64,000 nt of DNA from Crambe crambe (Eukaryota > Porifera > Demospongiae > Poecilosclerida > Crambeidae): positions 620,001 through 684,000 of the forward strand of contig OZ004584.1 in NCBI GenBank assembly GCA_963924555.1. Reading direction: 5' to 3'. Of this stretch, positions 10,723 through 23,667 are shown one piece after another; within the stretch, counting starts at the first letter, position 1; each line of letters opens with the position of its first letter. Made by a program: the position numbers and the translations under genes. The notes under the pieces are model-generated. The model did no database searches, was not told the DNA's origin, and saw nothing but the letters and a program-made list of their open reading frames with translations.

Positions 10723-11631
10723 CTCTTTCATTGATTACTTCTGTCTGCACATCAGCCCAATACACCTCTCGAGTTCGCACAACACTGAAACTACATAACA
10801 TTCAATTGCATAGTTAGCTAGTTAGGAATACTGCAGTAAAGTAATTATCAATTTCTTGGAGAAGCTGAACCAGTACAAAATAGCTGATATAATTCCTCAT
10901 GATATACTGTACATGGTCCTTATGTGACTAGCTATAGCTACGCATTTTTAAAAAATTGCTTGGTTAAACACACTAGCTAGCTAATAGCTATAGGATGCAT
11001 ACCCAATATGAACTGGTCCAGAACCTGCTGCAGGGGCTGTCCATATTGTTGAAATGGAGAGCTTGTCCTGATTAGAATTGTGGACCACACCAATCTGTAT
11101 GTATAAGTATATGTACATACTAACTAATTAAGTGTGATCACACTAAGTCTCATGCACTTTCCTCTGGAGGAGAGCAGCTGCTCAGCTGAGTCAATGGGTC
11201 TGAAACAGTAAATGTACCAGCAGGAGTTGTACCATCAGCAACTGAGCGACCTTGAAGAAAAACTCCTTGAAATTCCTGCTGCTGTGAACCACTTCCAGCA
11301 AAGGACACTGCAAAGTGCAGTGTATATAAGTGTTATTGTGGTAGCTATGGCTGTTATTGTGGTAGCTATGTAGCTATAGCTGTACAATGCACTCACACAT
11401 GTAAGTCCTTCCAGGTTCATATGAAAATCCTCCATTCGGATCAGCTAAAGCAGAAAGGTTGACTGCATAAGGCACTGGTGTGGTCTGTGGTCGTGCTCCA
11501 TGGGCTGCTCTATTTGGGCTGAGAGTGGGGCAGGCTGCAGAGGGAGGTCCGTTCGAAAAACACTCCACAATACTCACTCTAGTACTAATCCCCAAGAAGA
11601 GCACCAAAATAGTAACGAGATATTTATCCAT
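10723..11631 (-). CDS. Reeler-domain secreted protein (partial model)
   Basis: Exons read on the minus strand are: start ATG at 11631 with signal peptide MDKYLVTILVLFLGISTRV; 11307 to about 11157; 11003-11094; and 10723-10784. The order CPTLSPNRAAHG, VPYAVNLS, GFSYEPGRTY, SGSQQQEFQGVFLQGRS, GTFTVSD, VVHNSNQDKLSISTIWTAPAAGSGPVHI, REVYWADVQ follows the Reeler fold (Reelin N-terminus, ferric-chelate reductase 1, defence protein families). One junction (end of the second exon) lacks a clean GT donor in the needed phase. It is either a GC donor or a sequence error. The C-terminal continuation is unresolved, and the mucin-like exons downstream are one candidate. It is probably secreted, with an adhesive or defence role by family analogy. 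Confidence 0.6.
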
Positions 11632-12392
11632 GTCACGTACAGTTTCTATCATACCCACAGTAAACTTTATAACAATAAACAGCTCATAGGTAGCTAGCTA
11701 TGTAGCTGCTAGCTAATTAACTTCAAATTTCTTATAAACAAACATGTAGAGTCATGATAGGTATGTTTTAGCTCTATAGCTTCCACTAATTCAATAAAGA
11801 TGCTGTCCTTACAGGTGCAGAATCCTATTCAAACTATATACTGCATGCACGAATAATACTCAAAATTAATGTGAATCTAAACATTCCATATTCACTTTAG
11901 AGTATTGAAGTCTATTGGTTGCATAAAAAATTTTTTACAACCCTGGCAAAAAATTTTTATGTGACCACTATTAGCTAAGCTTTTAATGCTCAAAAGTTAG
12001 TCTAGGCATCATGCTGAATTGCTGAATGCATCTGAGTGTCATTGACATTGGTGTCACAAAATTTGGCCATTTCCTAAGTCTATAGCCCTAGCTAGCTAGC
12101 TATAGCTAAAATAGACTAGCTATTATAGTTACTTGGGAAATTTCCAAAAAAAATAGCAAAATTATTTCACTCGAAATGCATTTCAGCATTTTAAGCTTAT
12201 ATACATGTAGATTCTGTTATAAAAAATAAAAGCCCTATATATGAGGCATTTTTGAGTAGGCATGCATTGATGTGTGTGCTACTCTTATGTGGCATGCAAT
12301 CTATGTATGTGCAAAATGCACCATCATCTTTTATCAAAAGCTCTACACAATCATTGACTGAAATCACTATACATAAAGCTGTATCAGGCCAA

Positions 12393-13180
12393 GTTGAACT
12401 CTATCACCGGATGCCACAGATCCTCACTTCAATATCATCCTCAGTGGGGACAGGAAGAGACACACTGAAATACGGAGGATTATTGAAGTTACAACAGCCC
12501 CCTAAAGTACAGTCCACACCATCCCACACACCCAAACCACTGTTTTGAAATTCATAGAAATAATTATCCCCGACAAATGAAGGTGGGGCGGGGGCTTGGT
12601 CCCTATTAATAATATCATAGGGACATTCAGTCTGAGAGCCTCCACTTAATGCAAAACTCCATATATGTTGGCAAGGGGAACCACGAGTGATGCTGACACC
12701 ATCCAAGTATAAACCATCTATAGTGTCAGGTCGCTGGACGAAAAAGGCATCAGGATTACGAGTGTTATACCCTGTGGCACGCCCACAAATGCGACTGTAT
12801 GGAATAGTAGTAGGAAACATAACTCCTGGACAAGTTGCAGGTTCTGTAGGCACACAAGATCTCGCAGGATATGTAGTTATCGTCCAGGAAGAAGTGGGAC
12901 ACTGTTGAGATCGACACATCACTCAAGTTTAAAACAACTTGCACCCATAATCCACTGCCATAAGCAGGTATGGTTCTTAAGAGAGAAAGAGCGTCAGCAA
13001 TAGCTTTATTATTCCTTCATCTTGCAGCTTCCAGGACATTAGCAGATGGACAGGACTCACTTTGGGTGGCGTTAATGATAACTGGACTGATTTGAAGATT
13101 AACTGAAGGTCGGAGGGACGAGACTACTGTTGGAACTGCATCAAAATTCAACAGAGACAGAGACTTAATTTTAGGTAATC
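12393..13180 (-). pseudogene. Secreted Cys-rich family copy, broken
   Basis: The region carries the full order of motifs of the family at 45741-58472: SCPSANVLEAAR, QQCPTSSW, SRICGRATGY, DAF, YLDGVSITRGSPCQHIWSF, FVGDNYF, CCNFNNPPYFSVSLPVPTEDDIEVRIC and QLYV. The frame is interrupted by a TGA near 13013, by a frame change near 12915 and by another near 12403. Normal family members are single open frames. The RQH of the signature reads CQH, and CPC reads CPY. It is the most divergent copy and the farthest from the main cluster, so it is probably an old relic. Confidence 0.75.
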
Positions 13181-13566
13181 CCAGACACGTGGATTCAGAT
13201 CTAAGGTCATGCACTCACTTGGTACCATTTTAGAAAAAAGGCTGACAGTGCTACAATTTTAATTTTGTGTTTATAATTTTCATAGTACGTAGCTAATTGG
13301 CTTACATGTAATAACTACATGGTAAATTAAACCCCAATATCTATGGTAGGTAGACTTTATGTTTGCCATAGCTATGGGGCAACAGAATGTGATAATAATA
13401 TTGATAGGATGTAGCTATGGCTTTTGTGGTCAAAACACTCCATAATATGAAGGAAGAAGCAGAGAAACTGCGGACTTTATATTTTTTATTTTATAATAGC
13501 TATACTTAGCTAAGTAGCTATGGGCTCTTTTTATATCCTCATTTTCTATTATTTTTACCTCTTTCT

Positions 13567-13612
13567 TTGATGGCCACTGTCCTTTGGTTAGCCCAATACA
13601 CCTAAACCGTAC
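13567..13612 (-). pseudogene. Duplicate of the last Reeler exon
   Basis: Between an acceptor AG and a GT donor, the 46 bases encode VYWANQRTVAIKER. This matches the end of the Reeler exon at 10723-10784 (VYWADVQTEVINER). Nothing else of a Reeler domain was seen nearby, so it is a stray duplicated exon. Confidence 0.5.
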
Positions 13613-13628
13613 AAGTTAGCTATAATTG

Positions 13629-13966
13629 GCGAGCGAAGCGAGCCACTCTCTGGTCATGTCAACGGGAGCTCGAGATATATATTTACGTACGTCAATAGCT
13701 AGCGGGCATAATTAATAATACGCATGCGCACGTTCGTTTGACCTTTGACCCCACAAATGAAACATGCCCATAGCACTTAGAACAAACAGCTTGAGCTTAT
13801 TGTTTTCTACAGCATTTTGTCATAGAGGTGCTAAGTGGATTGTAGGCGCTTGGCTTTCTAAGTGCTTGTGGTAAGCATTATACAGCCTCCTATGTATGCA
13901 GCATCTTAGTAAGTCAAAGTACAAATGACTTTCACCAACTGCTTCGCTCCCGATTGAATATGTTAC
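13629..13966. mobile_element. Dispersed repeat copy with GGCGAGCGAAGCGAGC-type ends
   Basis: The left end ATTGGCGAGCGAAGCGAG and the right end CTTCGCTCCCGATT are imperfect inverted repeats. The interior (GCATGCGCACGTTCGTTTGACC..., then TCATAGAGGTGCTAAGTGG...) recurs at about 36250-36530. It is a non-autonomous element of unknown family. Confidence 0.55.
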
Positions 13967-14404
13967 ACGAACATACCCTAGTTATTATGGATCTCTAAAC
14001 TTCAGCTATGGATAATAATACATGGTGTACCTGTATACTAAGCATAGGGATGACTGTGAGACATGCATCCAGATCTGCTTTCCGACATAATAAATTCACG
14101 CCTTATTAGATTTAGCTACCTGTAGCTATAAGTCTTTCAGGTCAACTATTATTAACTGATGGAGAGGAGATTAATTAATGGTCTGAAGTTGTGTGAGACA
14201 TTCTTAGACTATAGCTATAGTCTTTAGACTATAGTCACAATTAACTACTAAGATGCGAAGTGATGTATAACTTTAGGTCGACATAATAATAATGGATCAT
14301 GGATTAGCTGTATACTCTAGATTATCCATTCAGACTTAATAATTTTTTTTGCTAGCCTGCTATCATATTTTAGACATAAATTACGGTACTCACATTAACT
14401 CACC

Positions 14405-15523
14405 TATACTACCATCTCTTTGATAAAATCCCATGGGAACTGCTGTTGAAATATCACCACCCCGTCGACAAGTAAACAATCCATTATGATAATTTGTACT
14501 TGAAATATCTTGAAGTCTCCCATCACGGACAATTTGGGCCATGAGGTTTCCACTATAGGTATTATCTGGTAGATGATCCTTAGATGAATATTAGTGTCAA
14601 AGGGTGATACACCATCTCCTGCCCACCAAGCAACAGGGCCAACTGTAGAGCTGCAGAGTAGACCACCAGGACCATTAGGATTAATGAGTGTTGGTGAATC
14701 ACTATACACAACAGTTTCAACCTCATCATGATATATCAGTGTTGGTTGGTTTTCAACCTCATCATGATATATCAGTGTTGGTTGGTTTGTAATGTTATTT
14801 CCTCTCAAAGTAGCTAACAGTTTACATTCTCTCAATTGCTAACAAATTCTGTAAAAAACCAACAACAACAACAAAAACAAAAAAACAAAATGAAACTAAG
14901 AGTCTGAGATATACAAAAAGAGCTTAGCTTAGCTTATCCAGTACCTCTCCTGGACACCTTTCACATGGCATTCCCTGACTAACATGCATTTAATATGATG
15001 AAAAAATCAATAATAGCCATTATGAATTAGCTAGCTATGAGGAGCATACAAAATAATGATCCTCATAACAAAAGGAAGTTGACATAAACTAGCTCTAGTT
15101 TCATAATAGCAATAAAACTTACAAACATGGTTGAACTGGTCTATCCTCCTTCCATTGTAAATGATGAAGGCAAGGACCACTATAATAGCTAGCTACTGTA
15201 ATGAGATTATAATTATAGTAGTACTTAATTGATGTTGGAACTGACAGTAGTGACTCATGGACTATTAATTCTGACTCAGACATAGCTAGCTAGTATCTTT
15301 TTACCTGATGTTACTTTTATATGGGGTGCAATGATCCTGTAGTATTGGCTAACTGGTGATATAGAGTGTTACTTCCATTATTCTATGGTAGCTAGCTATA
15401 GCTACATTTCCTATAGAGCCAACTCTGAACTATCATAGCTATAGGATCAATTATTGTGTAATAACTCACATGGTTGGCTTTGCACTGATATGGCTAAAAA
15501 CACCACAAAATAAACAAGTCTCA
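14405..15523 (-). CDS. Putative secreted or receptor N-terminus (signal peptide plus Ig-like exon)
   Basis: ATG at 15523 begins MRLVYFVVFLAISVQSQP, a clear signal peptide, followed by a GT donor. Small candidate exons lie near 15115-15172 and 14945-14985. A larger exon (14405 to about 14830) encodes TLIYHDEVE repeats, GGLLCSSTVGPVAWWAGDG and YHNGLFTCRRGGD, a WW...C spacing like that of Ig-like domains in sponge receptors. Within the large exon the frame shifts near 14588, between NIHLR and DHLPDN. This looks like a one-base loss or a sequencing slip. A 33-bp tandem duplication repeats NQPTLIYHDEVE. The downstream partner exons are not resolved. Confidence 0.45.
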
Positions 15524-15899
15524 TGTTCTGTACACAATCACTTAGATGCATAGCCAGCTAGCTATAGTCCAACAATGTCAATAGTATAGGAGTGAAGCGA
15601 ATCTAGCAAACTTCTTTTTCAACAGCAGACAGAACAATTAAAACATTCAAAAACAGCATGAGGCCTTATATGGTCTCAGTGACATCAATTAACACTAAGC
15701 TAGCTAATTACACATACACACAACAAAGGTCCCAAAAGTTCTAGAAGGTTCCAGACTAGATGGTTCGGTAATCTGGTAGCTATGTACCGCCACAGGAGTA
15801 TCATATCTAGCTATTTTATAGCAAATTGCATTCCTTCATTAGTATTGTTGTAATTGCTACTTCCTCTATTCACAGCAACAGTATGGTGTGCATTCATAT

Positions 15900-16260
15900 G
15901 AACTGAGCTAGTGCAATCGTAGTCACATTGATCAGTGCTACGTATATGGCTGATGATATTACTTAGGTACTGGCTAAAATTAATATTATGCACAGTCACC
16001 AAAATCAGGGGAAGATCTACGTAAGTCGAAAGAGTTCAAAGCATTAGAGCATTATATGTTATTTATTCAAAAAAAAGTTTCTATGTGCAGTGAATTGAAA
16101 CTATAGCTACCTGTAGCTTCTGTGTCAACTGGGTGCAGTCCTGCTCTTGCTTGATATCTTCACACAACACTGAATTCACTGATCCATCTACAGTGGCTAC
16201 CGGTATTTCGGATTCATCTGCATTGGTTGCTAAAATTATTGCTACGTGGCCAGTTTCAGA
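15900..16260 (-). other. Possible orphan exon between two genes
   Basis: An acceptor-like TTTTAG near 16232 and a donor-like CAG/GTAGCT near 16110 bracket an open stretch (ESEIPVATVDGSVNSVLC, then EDIKQEQDCTQLTQKLQ). It lies between the stop of the EGF-RTK and the start of the next minus-strand gene. I do not recognise it. It may be an alternative 3' exon of the RTK or noise. Confidence 0.25.
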
Positions 16261-16429
16261 AAAATGAACTCCTGCATTTACATGCATTAATAATAAACTA
16301 ATCAAACAAGTTACAACTGAATCACATACTACATCTTGTTATAGTATTCTATCTACGAAACCACAGGATAATAACTGAGTTATAATGTGTCATTATGTCA
16401 CAGTAGCTACTGTGTTTGATTCTATATAA

Positions 16430-19400
16430 CTACTGAGTCTGGTTATCACCACAGAATTCTGAAAAATCAATATATCCAGCCACATTTTCCAGTAATGTGT
16501 CGATTTCAAGCACCAACTTTTCAAAAGATGGTCGCTCTTTAGGCGATGTGCTCCAACATCGGGTAATGAGGTCAAACCTAGATAGAAAATAACTATATTC
16601 AGCCATGCAGTGTCCAAGTTTAAGCAAGCTCAGTTTCACCTGCTTCCTTCCCCTACCACCGCTAGTTCTTTCTGCAAAAATCTTCAATCATGAGTTAGCT
16701 ACATAGCTATATACTATGGATCAGCTAAGGCCCATAGCCAATAGCTATCACTATTAGCTATACTCCTACTAGCAGCCAAGACCACACTGTTGGGCAATGC
16801 AGCCCCATGGGTGGTCTTACTATATAGTGAGATTTCACTGTATTTGGGCACGCACTTACACTTGATGGGTACAACTTGCATTACTTGGTCTCTGCAATCT
16901 TTCACCACTCTTTAGGAGTCCAACCAAAGCCGAGGGATGAATGCCAGGGTAGGGGGTGTGGCCAAGAGTGAATATTTCCCAACAAGTCACTCCATATGAC
17001 CACTGCAAGTCAGTTCATTAAAGCATTATAGCATATAGCTCAAACCATCAATTGTTGACCCCCTTAGATTGTATCTTTTTTCCATACCACAGGACAAATG
17101 GGACTTGAGAAATGCTGCTATCAGCAAACACACCTCCAAATCAAATGTCGATAATCTTTACTATTGTTGCCTACTATATTAGGACCATTCTTCAATGTTG
17201 AATGTCACTCTAGCTCTAACTGCATTCACTGCCTGTATACTTGAATCTTTGTCCAAGTACGTATTTGGGCCCACCGCCTTTAGACATGGTGATAAATTAT
17301 CGATCCTCCATCTCTCCCAGGCTTTGGAGGCAGCTTTGCCACTCTTTCCTCTCTCTAGCAGGCATAGTCACTATCTTACTCTAGTCTACAACCAGCTGCA
17401 TTTCCTGGGAAGATGGCAGGCTCCATTTACTACAACAATTCTATCCGTAATTTATAATAGATTGACAATGGATGGTATATATATGGGTCAATAACTGATG
17501 GTTTACACAACATAAAGAAGCTATATATATAATATAGCTAGCTACGTATAATATGAAGTGGATCATTTCAAGTCCATTAGCCAAGGGGCTGCATGGCTAG
17601 CTACATGAGCTACATCGGACTAAAAGTCTTCTCCACTGTAGCTACATGTTATGGGAGTTCCTTCATGCCTTGAACATGAAATTATCTATAACTTCAGTAA
17701 GGAGAAACTTCCTAGCTATTGAGTAATAATTAAAAACTCACCACATCTGTCTTCTCAGAGAATGTTCCATCAAGAAGACTTTCCAAGGCCATCCACTTGA
17801 TAGGAAATTTCAAGGAAGACTTTTCTTCCTCTTGTCCATGTCGGAAGTAATTCCTGCTGTATATATCTTCAGAAAGACCAAAATCTCCGACCTTGATTAC
17901 CAATCGGTCATCTATCCTGTATCAATTATGGAAAGAAACCATTAAATTTAGTGATTATTAACAATCTATAATTAATCATATGCACAGCATACAATGTAAT
18001 GGTATTTTTTAATATTACATTTATACAGCAGGTGACTATTGTCACGTTCACACAAATCCTATAATGAAACTATTTTTAGAGTATACTTGCAGTGCATACA
18101 TGCAGTTGCGGGCAGCCAGGTCCCTGTGGATAAATTTTTGTGCTGAGAGGTACCTCATCCCCTTGGCTATCTGGATGCAGATCGAGAGCAATTTTCTCTG
18201 CGCATCGTTAATCTAAAGATATGACAGCTAGTTTACATTGTCCACATACATAGCTCTATAATGATTGGCTGTCCTGGTTTCTCCCTGCTAAATTGTGAGT
18301 TGAGTTGAGGGGTGTAGGGTGCTTATAAGAAGGAAATTTAAGGCTGTACTTAACATATTAATTTTTAAGCAGGGAGCACCAGGGACAAGTCCAGGGCACA
18401 ATCACCATTTCTCTTTCAGCCTCTTCACTAATAGTGAGACAAGACCTCTTCTTCTTCAAGTAAACTAGGAGACTTCCATTTCCCATGAAAGGCATGACAA
18501 TGTAAGGAACTTCTCCAACATCAATACACACTCCAATCAAACTCATCACATTTGGATGGTTGAACCACATCATTTTCTCACTCTCTGCCATTAGGTCTTT
18601 TATGTCATCTGGTGTGAAGACGTCTACAGCATTGGGAAAATGATGATACATAATAATAAATCGTTCTATAGGACTTTATACAATCAAGCTAGTACTGTAG
18701 ACATGATTATGTGCATGCATCTATATGCCTAATGATCAATGCATTGGGCCTCAGATGAAGTTAACAGAAATATGTATTTACTTTTTAGTGTCTTGATAGC
18801 TACAACTTCTGCTGTACGTCTTCCTTGCCAGCCCGTGAGGTGGCTTCGATACACTAGTCCATATTGTCCTTCACAAAGATGAGTACAAAGGTACAAAAGT
18901 AGCGGTATTAGATCATTGCAGTGTTACCGAAAGCTAGCCCATTGGGAGCATACCTTGTCCTATCAAATTAATCAGCTGAATATGACGACCTGGTATGATG
19001 ATATTAGATTCAAAAAAAGGTCTAAACACTGCAGTTTTCCCCCTTAGATCTTCAAGTTCAATGGAATCCACTAATAATAAGTGCATATGACAAATACACA
19101 TAAAAACTTATAGCTAGCTACATACTTCTCCTTGAGGGAACTTGAGAAATGGATGATGGCTCTGTTGATCTACAATTATATGAATTAATGAAAACAATTA
19201 ATGGCTATGTGGAATTTCAATGATAAGTGATATCTAACATCAGTGTAGTGTAATTTCATCTTTAGCTAGCTACCAACTATAACAGGTGCCAGACATTATA
19301 GCAAATCTAGCTAGCAGAGAACAGTCTTCTATCCCAGTGGCACCTGATTGATTGAACAGCTTTAAAGTATTCTGTGCATGTGCAGTGTAATTTTATTGAT

Positions 19401-22400
19401 TTTTAATTTTGTTTTGTCAGATAAGGTGCCAGCTATATAGCTAGATATAACCAGGTTCGAATAACTGAGGTTCTACTGTAATGATATACGTAATCATAGC
19501 TATATATAATTCAGCTTGAGAATCCCTCTTTATGTCAGATAGTACGTGCTTATAGTTATAGTCCAGCAACTGAATGCATGAATCAGATGCAGGAAGAAGT
19601 ATGAATGCACACATGTACATGAGAGTGTTCAATATTACATCTCATTCCACATTATGATCAGGGTGATCTCTGCAATCACCAGAGCTCTAGCATTGCTATG
19701 TATGTAGGACTTACTTCTGAATCACTTCTGTGCGTTTGATACAGTTTTGTAGTTTGATCTTTTTCTTCCTGATTATCCAGGCGAGAGCCACAGTAGCAAC
19801 AATACATATCATTATTGGTACAATTAGGGTGAGTAGGTACAATTCTGAAAGCAAAAATGGATTAGGGAATTATATTACAGATTATGCTTCCATTCCGAAA
19901 ATAAAAATGAAAAGCACTGAAGTGCTAACCCTCAGCGTGTGCACACATAAGTTACTGTTACTGTTACACACACACACACCCTTGTGCATGCACTGAGGGT
20001 TAAAAAGGTAACAGGATAACCTGCTGCTGTGATGGGCCATCCTTAATAGGGAAGAGGTCTCTCTGGAGAGATAGAAATAGCTTAAAATTAATAGGTGCAT
20101 GCTGTTTGGACATGGTAGAATGGCAGTATTAGAGAGGTAGCCTCATTATGGGGGGGGGGGGGGGGGGGGGGGGGTCTGATTAGACAGGTTCACCATTTTT
20201 ATCAGCAAGCTATTATGATTAGTGTATTAGACATAATACTTACCTAGACATGTTCTGTCATCACTGGACAAGGTGTACCCTCGAGGACATGAGCAAGTGA
20301 AGGATCCGTTCGTATTGTTACACATATGGCTGCATAACTTAACTCCACCAAGACGACACTCATTAATATCTGAAATTAAATGGATGCCTTAATATATAGT
20401 ACTACATAGCTAGTCTGAATGATGTGGAAGAGATGATCATGAATCCATTCATGCAAACCTGTTAGCCTCAAACCCATCCTCAATTAAATAATAGAACTTG
20501 ATGATATAATCACTTGCTTTCACTTGATACCCGATCATTTATTATAACTATATACTACAACCATCTCAATTTTTAACCAAAATTTAAGACCAGCTCTTAG
20601 AGTAGCTAGTTGGTTGGTTCTCTGCTGGTGTTTAGTAAAGGGATCAAGTGAAGCAAATGGACTTAAGTAGCCTATACTGATATGTTGTAATACACATGCA
20701 CATTATTAGTATCCCATCACCAGTCCCAGATAGATAGTAATCGAAAGACAGATTCATTTTGGCAACTTCTTCATCTCTCCCCATAACTCTTGGGACTGAA
20801 AATTGGTGCGGAGATATGTAATAGGATAATGCTCCTCATAATGATTATTATCAGTAACTTTACATATGGGCCTGGACTGAAAATTTGATGTAGTAAGAGA
20901 TAGTCTCTAGTAATCATAGGACTAAGGACAACATTGTGGACACCATCAAAGCATGCATGCTTGAGTATATTTTGAAGCTATGTGGAAGTTTCAGAATTTG
21001 AAGGCTATAATTGCGATGACTTAAAGGCTTGTGAGTACAAGGCTATTATTAATTGCAATAATTCATACCTTCACATTCTTGATTGGTTTGGTTTCTTGTA
21101 TATCCTTCTTTGCAAGTACAATTGAAACCACCATAAGTGTTTGCGCACATCTCACTGGCTGAGCAATTATGAAGACCTAGCATGCATTCATTTTGATCTG
21201 AAATGGAGAGAGGACAGTATAAATACGTAGCTGGTTCCATGTATGGCTTATTCAAATGTTCCATAGAAATATGAGTTGCATTTCCCTCTATGAGAAATCT
21301 AATAATTATAATAGATTGTAGCGCTTCTGATAAAATCTAATGTGCGTACATACCTTCACACTCATCATCAGGTGGAATTTTTTTGAAACCATATTTACAG
21401 ATGCACAGATAACTTCCATTGGTATTAACACAATCTTGATTACTGGTACAGTTATGATAGAGAGAACACTCATCTTTGTCTTAAAAAAGAAGAAGGATAA
21501 AAGTGGGCACATGCTAACAGTAGCTACAAGCATAATAAAAATGCTTACCATTACAAATATTGCTAGGTGGGTTAGTTTCTGTGTACCCTTCAAGGCAGTC
21601 ACATGAAAAGCTACCTGCTACATTGTTGCAAGTGGTTGAATCCAGGCTACAGTTATGCTCCGAAGCAGTTTCACACTCATCAATATCTATAAAAAAGTAA
21701 TGGCAGAATTTTTTTAAGGAACACATGTGAGACAATTTGTTTGAAATACGTAGAAATGTGGATAGTGTCCTATAGTAATAGCTACCCCACATTCTTTTAC
21801 ATCTCCACCCTATACTGATAAGAGCTAACAAAATTACATTATAAGAGGATTTCATGATGGAAATGTCAATTATAGAATTAAAGAGTGGTGCACAAGGAAC
21901 CTATCCCAACCTTGTAAATAATTCTTGCATAGACTTTACTATAAAGCTCACCATCACATGAGACGCTATCACTACTCAGTGAGTAGCCATTGTTGCATAG
22001 ACATTTGTACTCTGTATTGTTACGGACACAACCATGAGTGCAGTTGTTGGTGATACCATCTTGACACTGACTGTCATCTGGAAGTAATTAAAAGCAATAA
22101 GTAGCTACTTATGAAAGGAGAGACACTCAAACTTGATGCGGCACTCACTGCAATTTGAAATTATGCTTGTCACAGTATGAGAATCAATCCTATTTTTCTT
22201 TATACAGGTGATTCTGATCCTCTGCCATGGTGTTGAGAACTCAGTCAAATTAACAGTCAAATTTTCATTGGTTGAATTACTCTCAAATTCAATGAGTTGA
22301 TTATTTTCAAATTCGTATGTGATAAACCATGTGGTTGTAGGAGGAGGTATAATCTCGCCACTTGACACACAATTAAACACAGCTGTCATGCTTGTAATGT

Positions 22401-23612
22401 CACTGTCCTCCAGGCAAAAGTCATTGCCAATGTCATAAACCAATTCACTGATTGGACGAACAACTACATATGGAAATGAATTATGATAATCATGAGAACT
22501 TATGGCTACAAAAAATAATTAGCTATTAAGACATAGCTGTAACAATCATTATAGTGTATACTTTGAGGGAAAATTCCATGGACAGCTGATAAGACATTGT
22601 GGGGAAAACATTTGCAGAAGACACAAATTCAAGAATTCAAAAATTCAATCATTTTTGATTCAGAAATGATTGTAACAGTACATATACGTACAACAACAAC
22701 CTGTTTACTATAGCTATGCACATTCCACTCACCTGGCCTTGTTTTGATATCTGGAAGTCTGCCCTCTATTAAAAAAAAGTAATAGTAATAGTGTAGTTAA
22801 TCATAAAACTACTGTTGGGTATTGTATTATTATCAGAGAGTGCGGTAGCACTCTCTATGTAGGGATGACTCGGACGGCCGCGCGCGCCGCCTATAGACTA
22901 ATACAAAAGTGAAATTCTAGTAGCAATTACATTATGCACACACTGTGCTACTATTCACGACACTGTGCTACTATTCACGACACTGTGCTACTATTCACGA
23001 CACTGTGCTACTATTCACGACACTGTGCTACTATTCACGACACTGTGCTACTATTCACGACACTGTGCTACTATTCACGACACTGTGCTACTATTCACGA
23101 CACTGTGCTACTATTCACGACACTGTGCTACTATTCACGACACTGTGCTACTATTCACGACACTGTGCTACTATTCACGACACTGTGCTACTATTCACGA
23201 CACTGTGCTACTATTCACGACACGTACGTACACTGTGCTGACTTGCAGGTCAGTTGTCACAAAAAAGGTTGTCAATTTGTACGCATGCACATTCATCTCA
23301 ATTCAAAACCACATGCATGTGTAAAATTGGCTTGACCTTTTTTGGACAACCGATCCAAGACAATCCTTCATTTTACATGAACTGTACTCAAAATTACCAA
23401 ATTAGGAAATTTTCAGAGTAACAATAAATAGTGTTTACAATTTCTTACACACCTATACATTGACCATTTGAGGAGGGAAAGAATCCATCAATGCAAGTGC
23501 AATTGAAGCTACCAATTGTATTGGTACAATTGTAATTGTTTCCACAGTTGTCTAGACCAACTGAACATTCATCGATATCTAAAAGGAAATATAAATTTCT
23601 TAACTGTAGTAG

Positions 23613-23667
<55 letters not shown>

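Noticed and set aside
22941-23220. Regular short repeats as a possible CRISPR array
   Set aside because: There are no unique spacers and no cas genes, and the context is eukaryotic intron sequence.
22934-23335. Long open frames of repeating [20 protein letters not shown]
   Set aside because: They arise from the 20-bp satellite, which is free of stops in all frames of one strand. No gene signals surround them.
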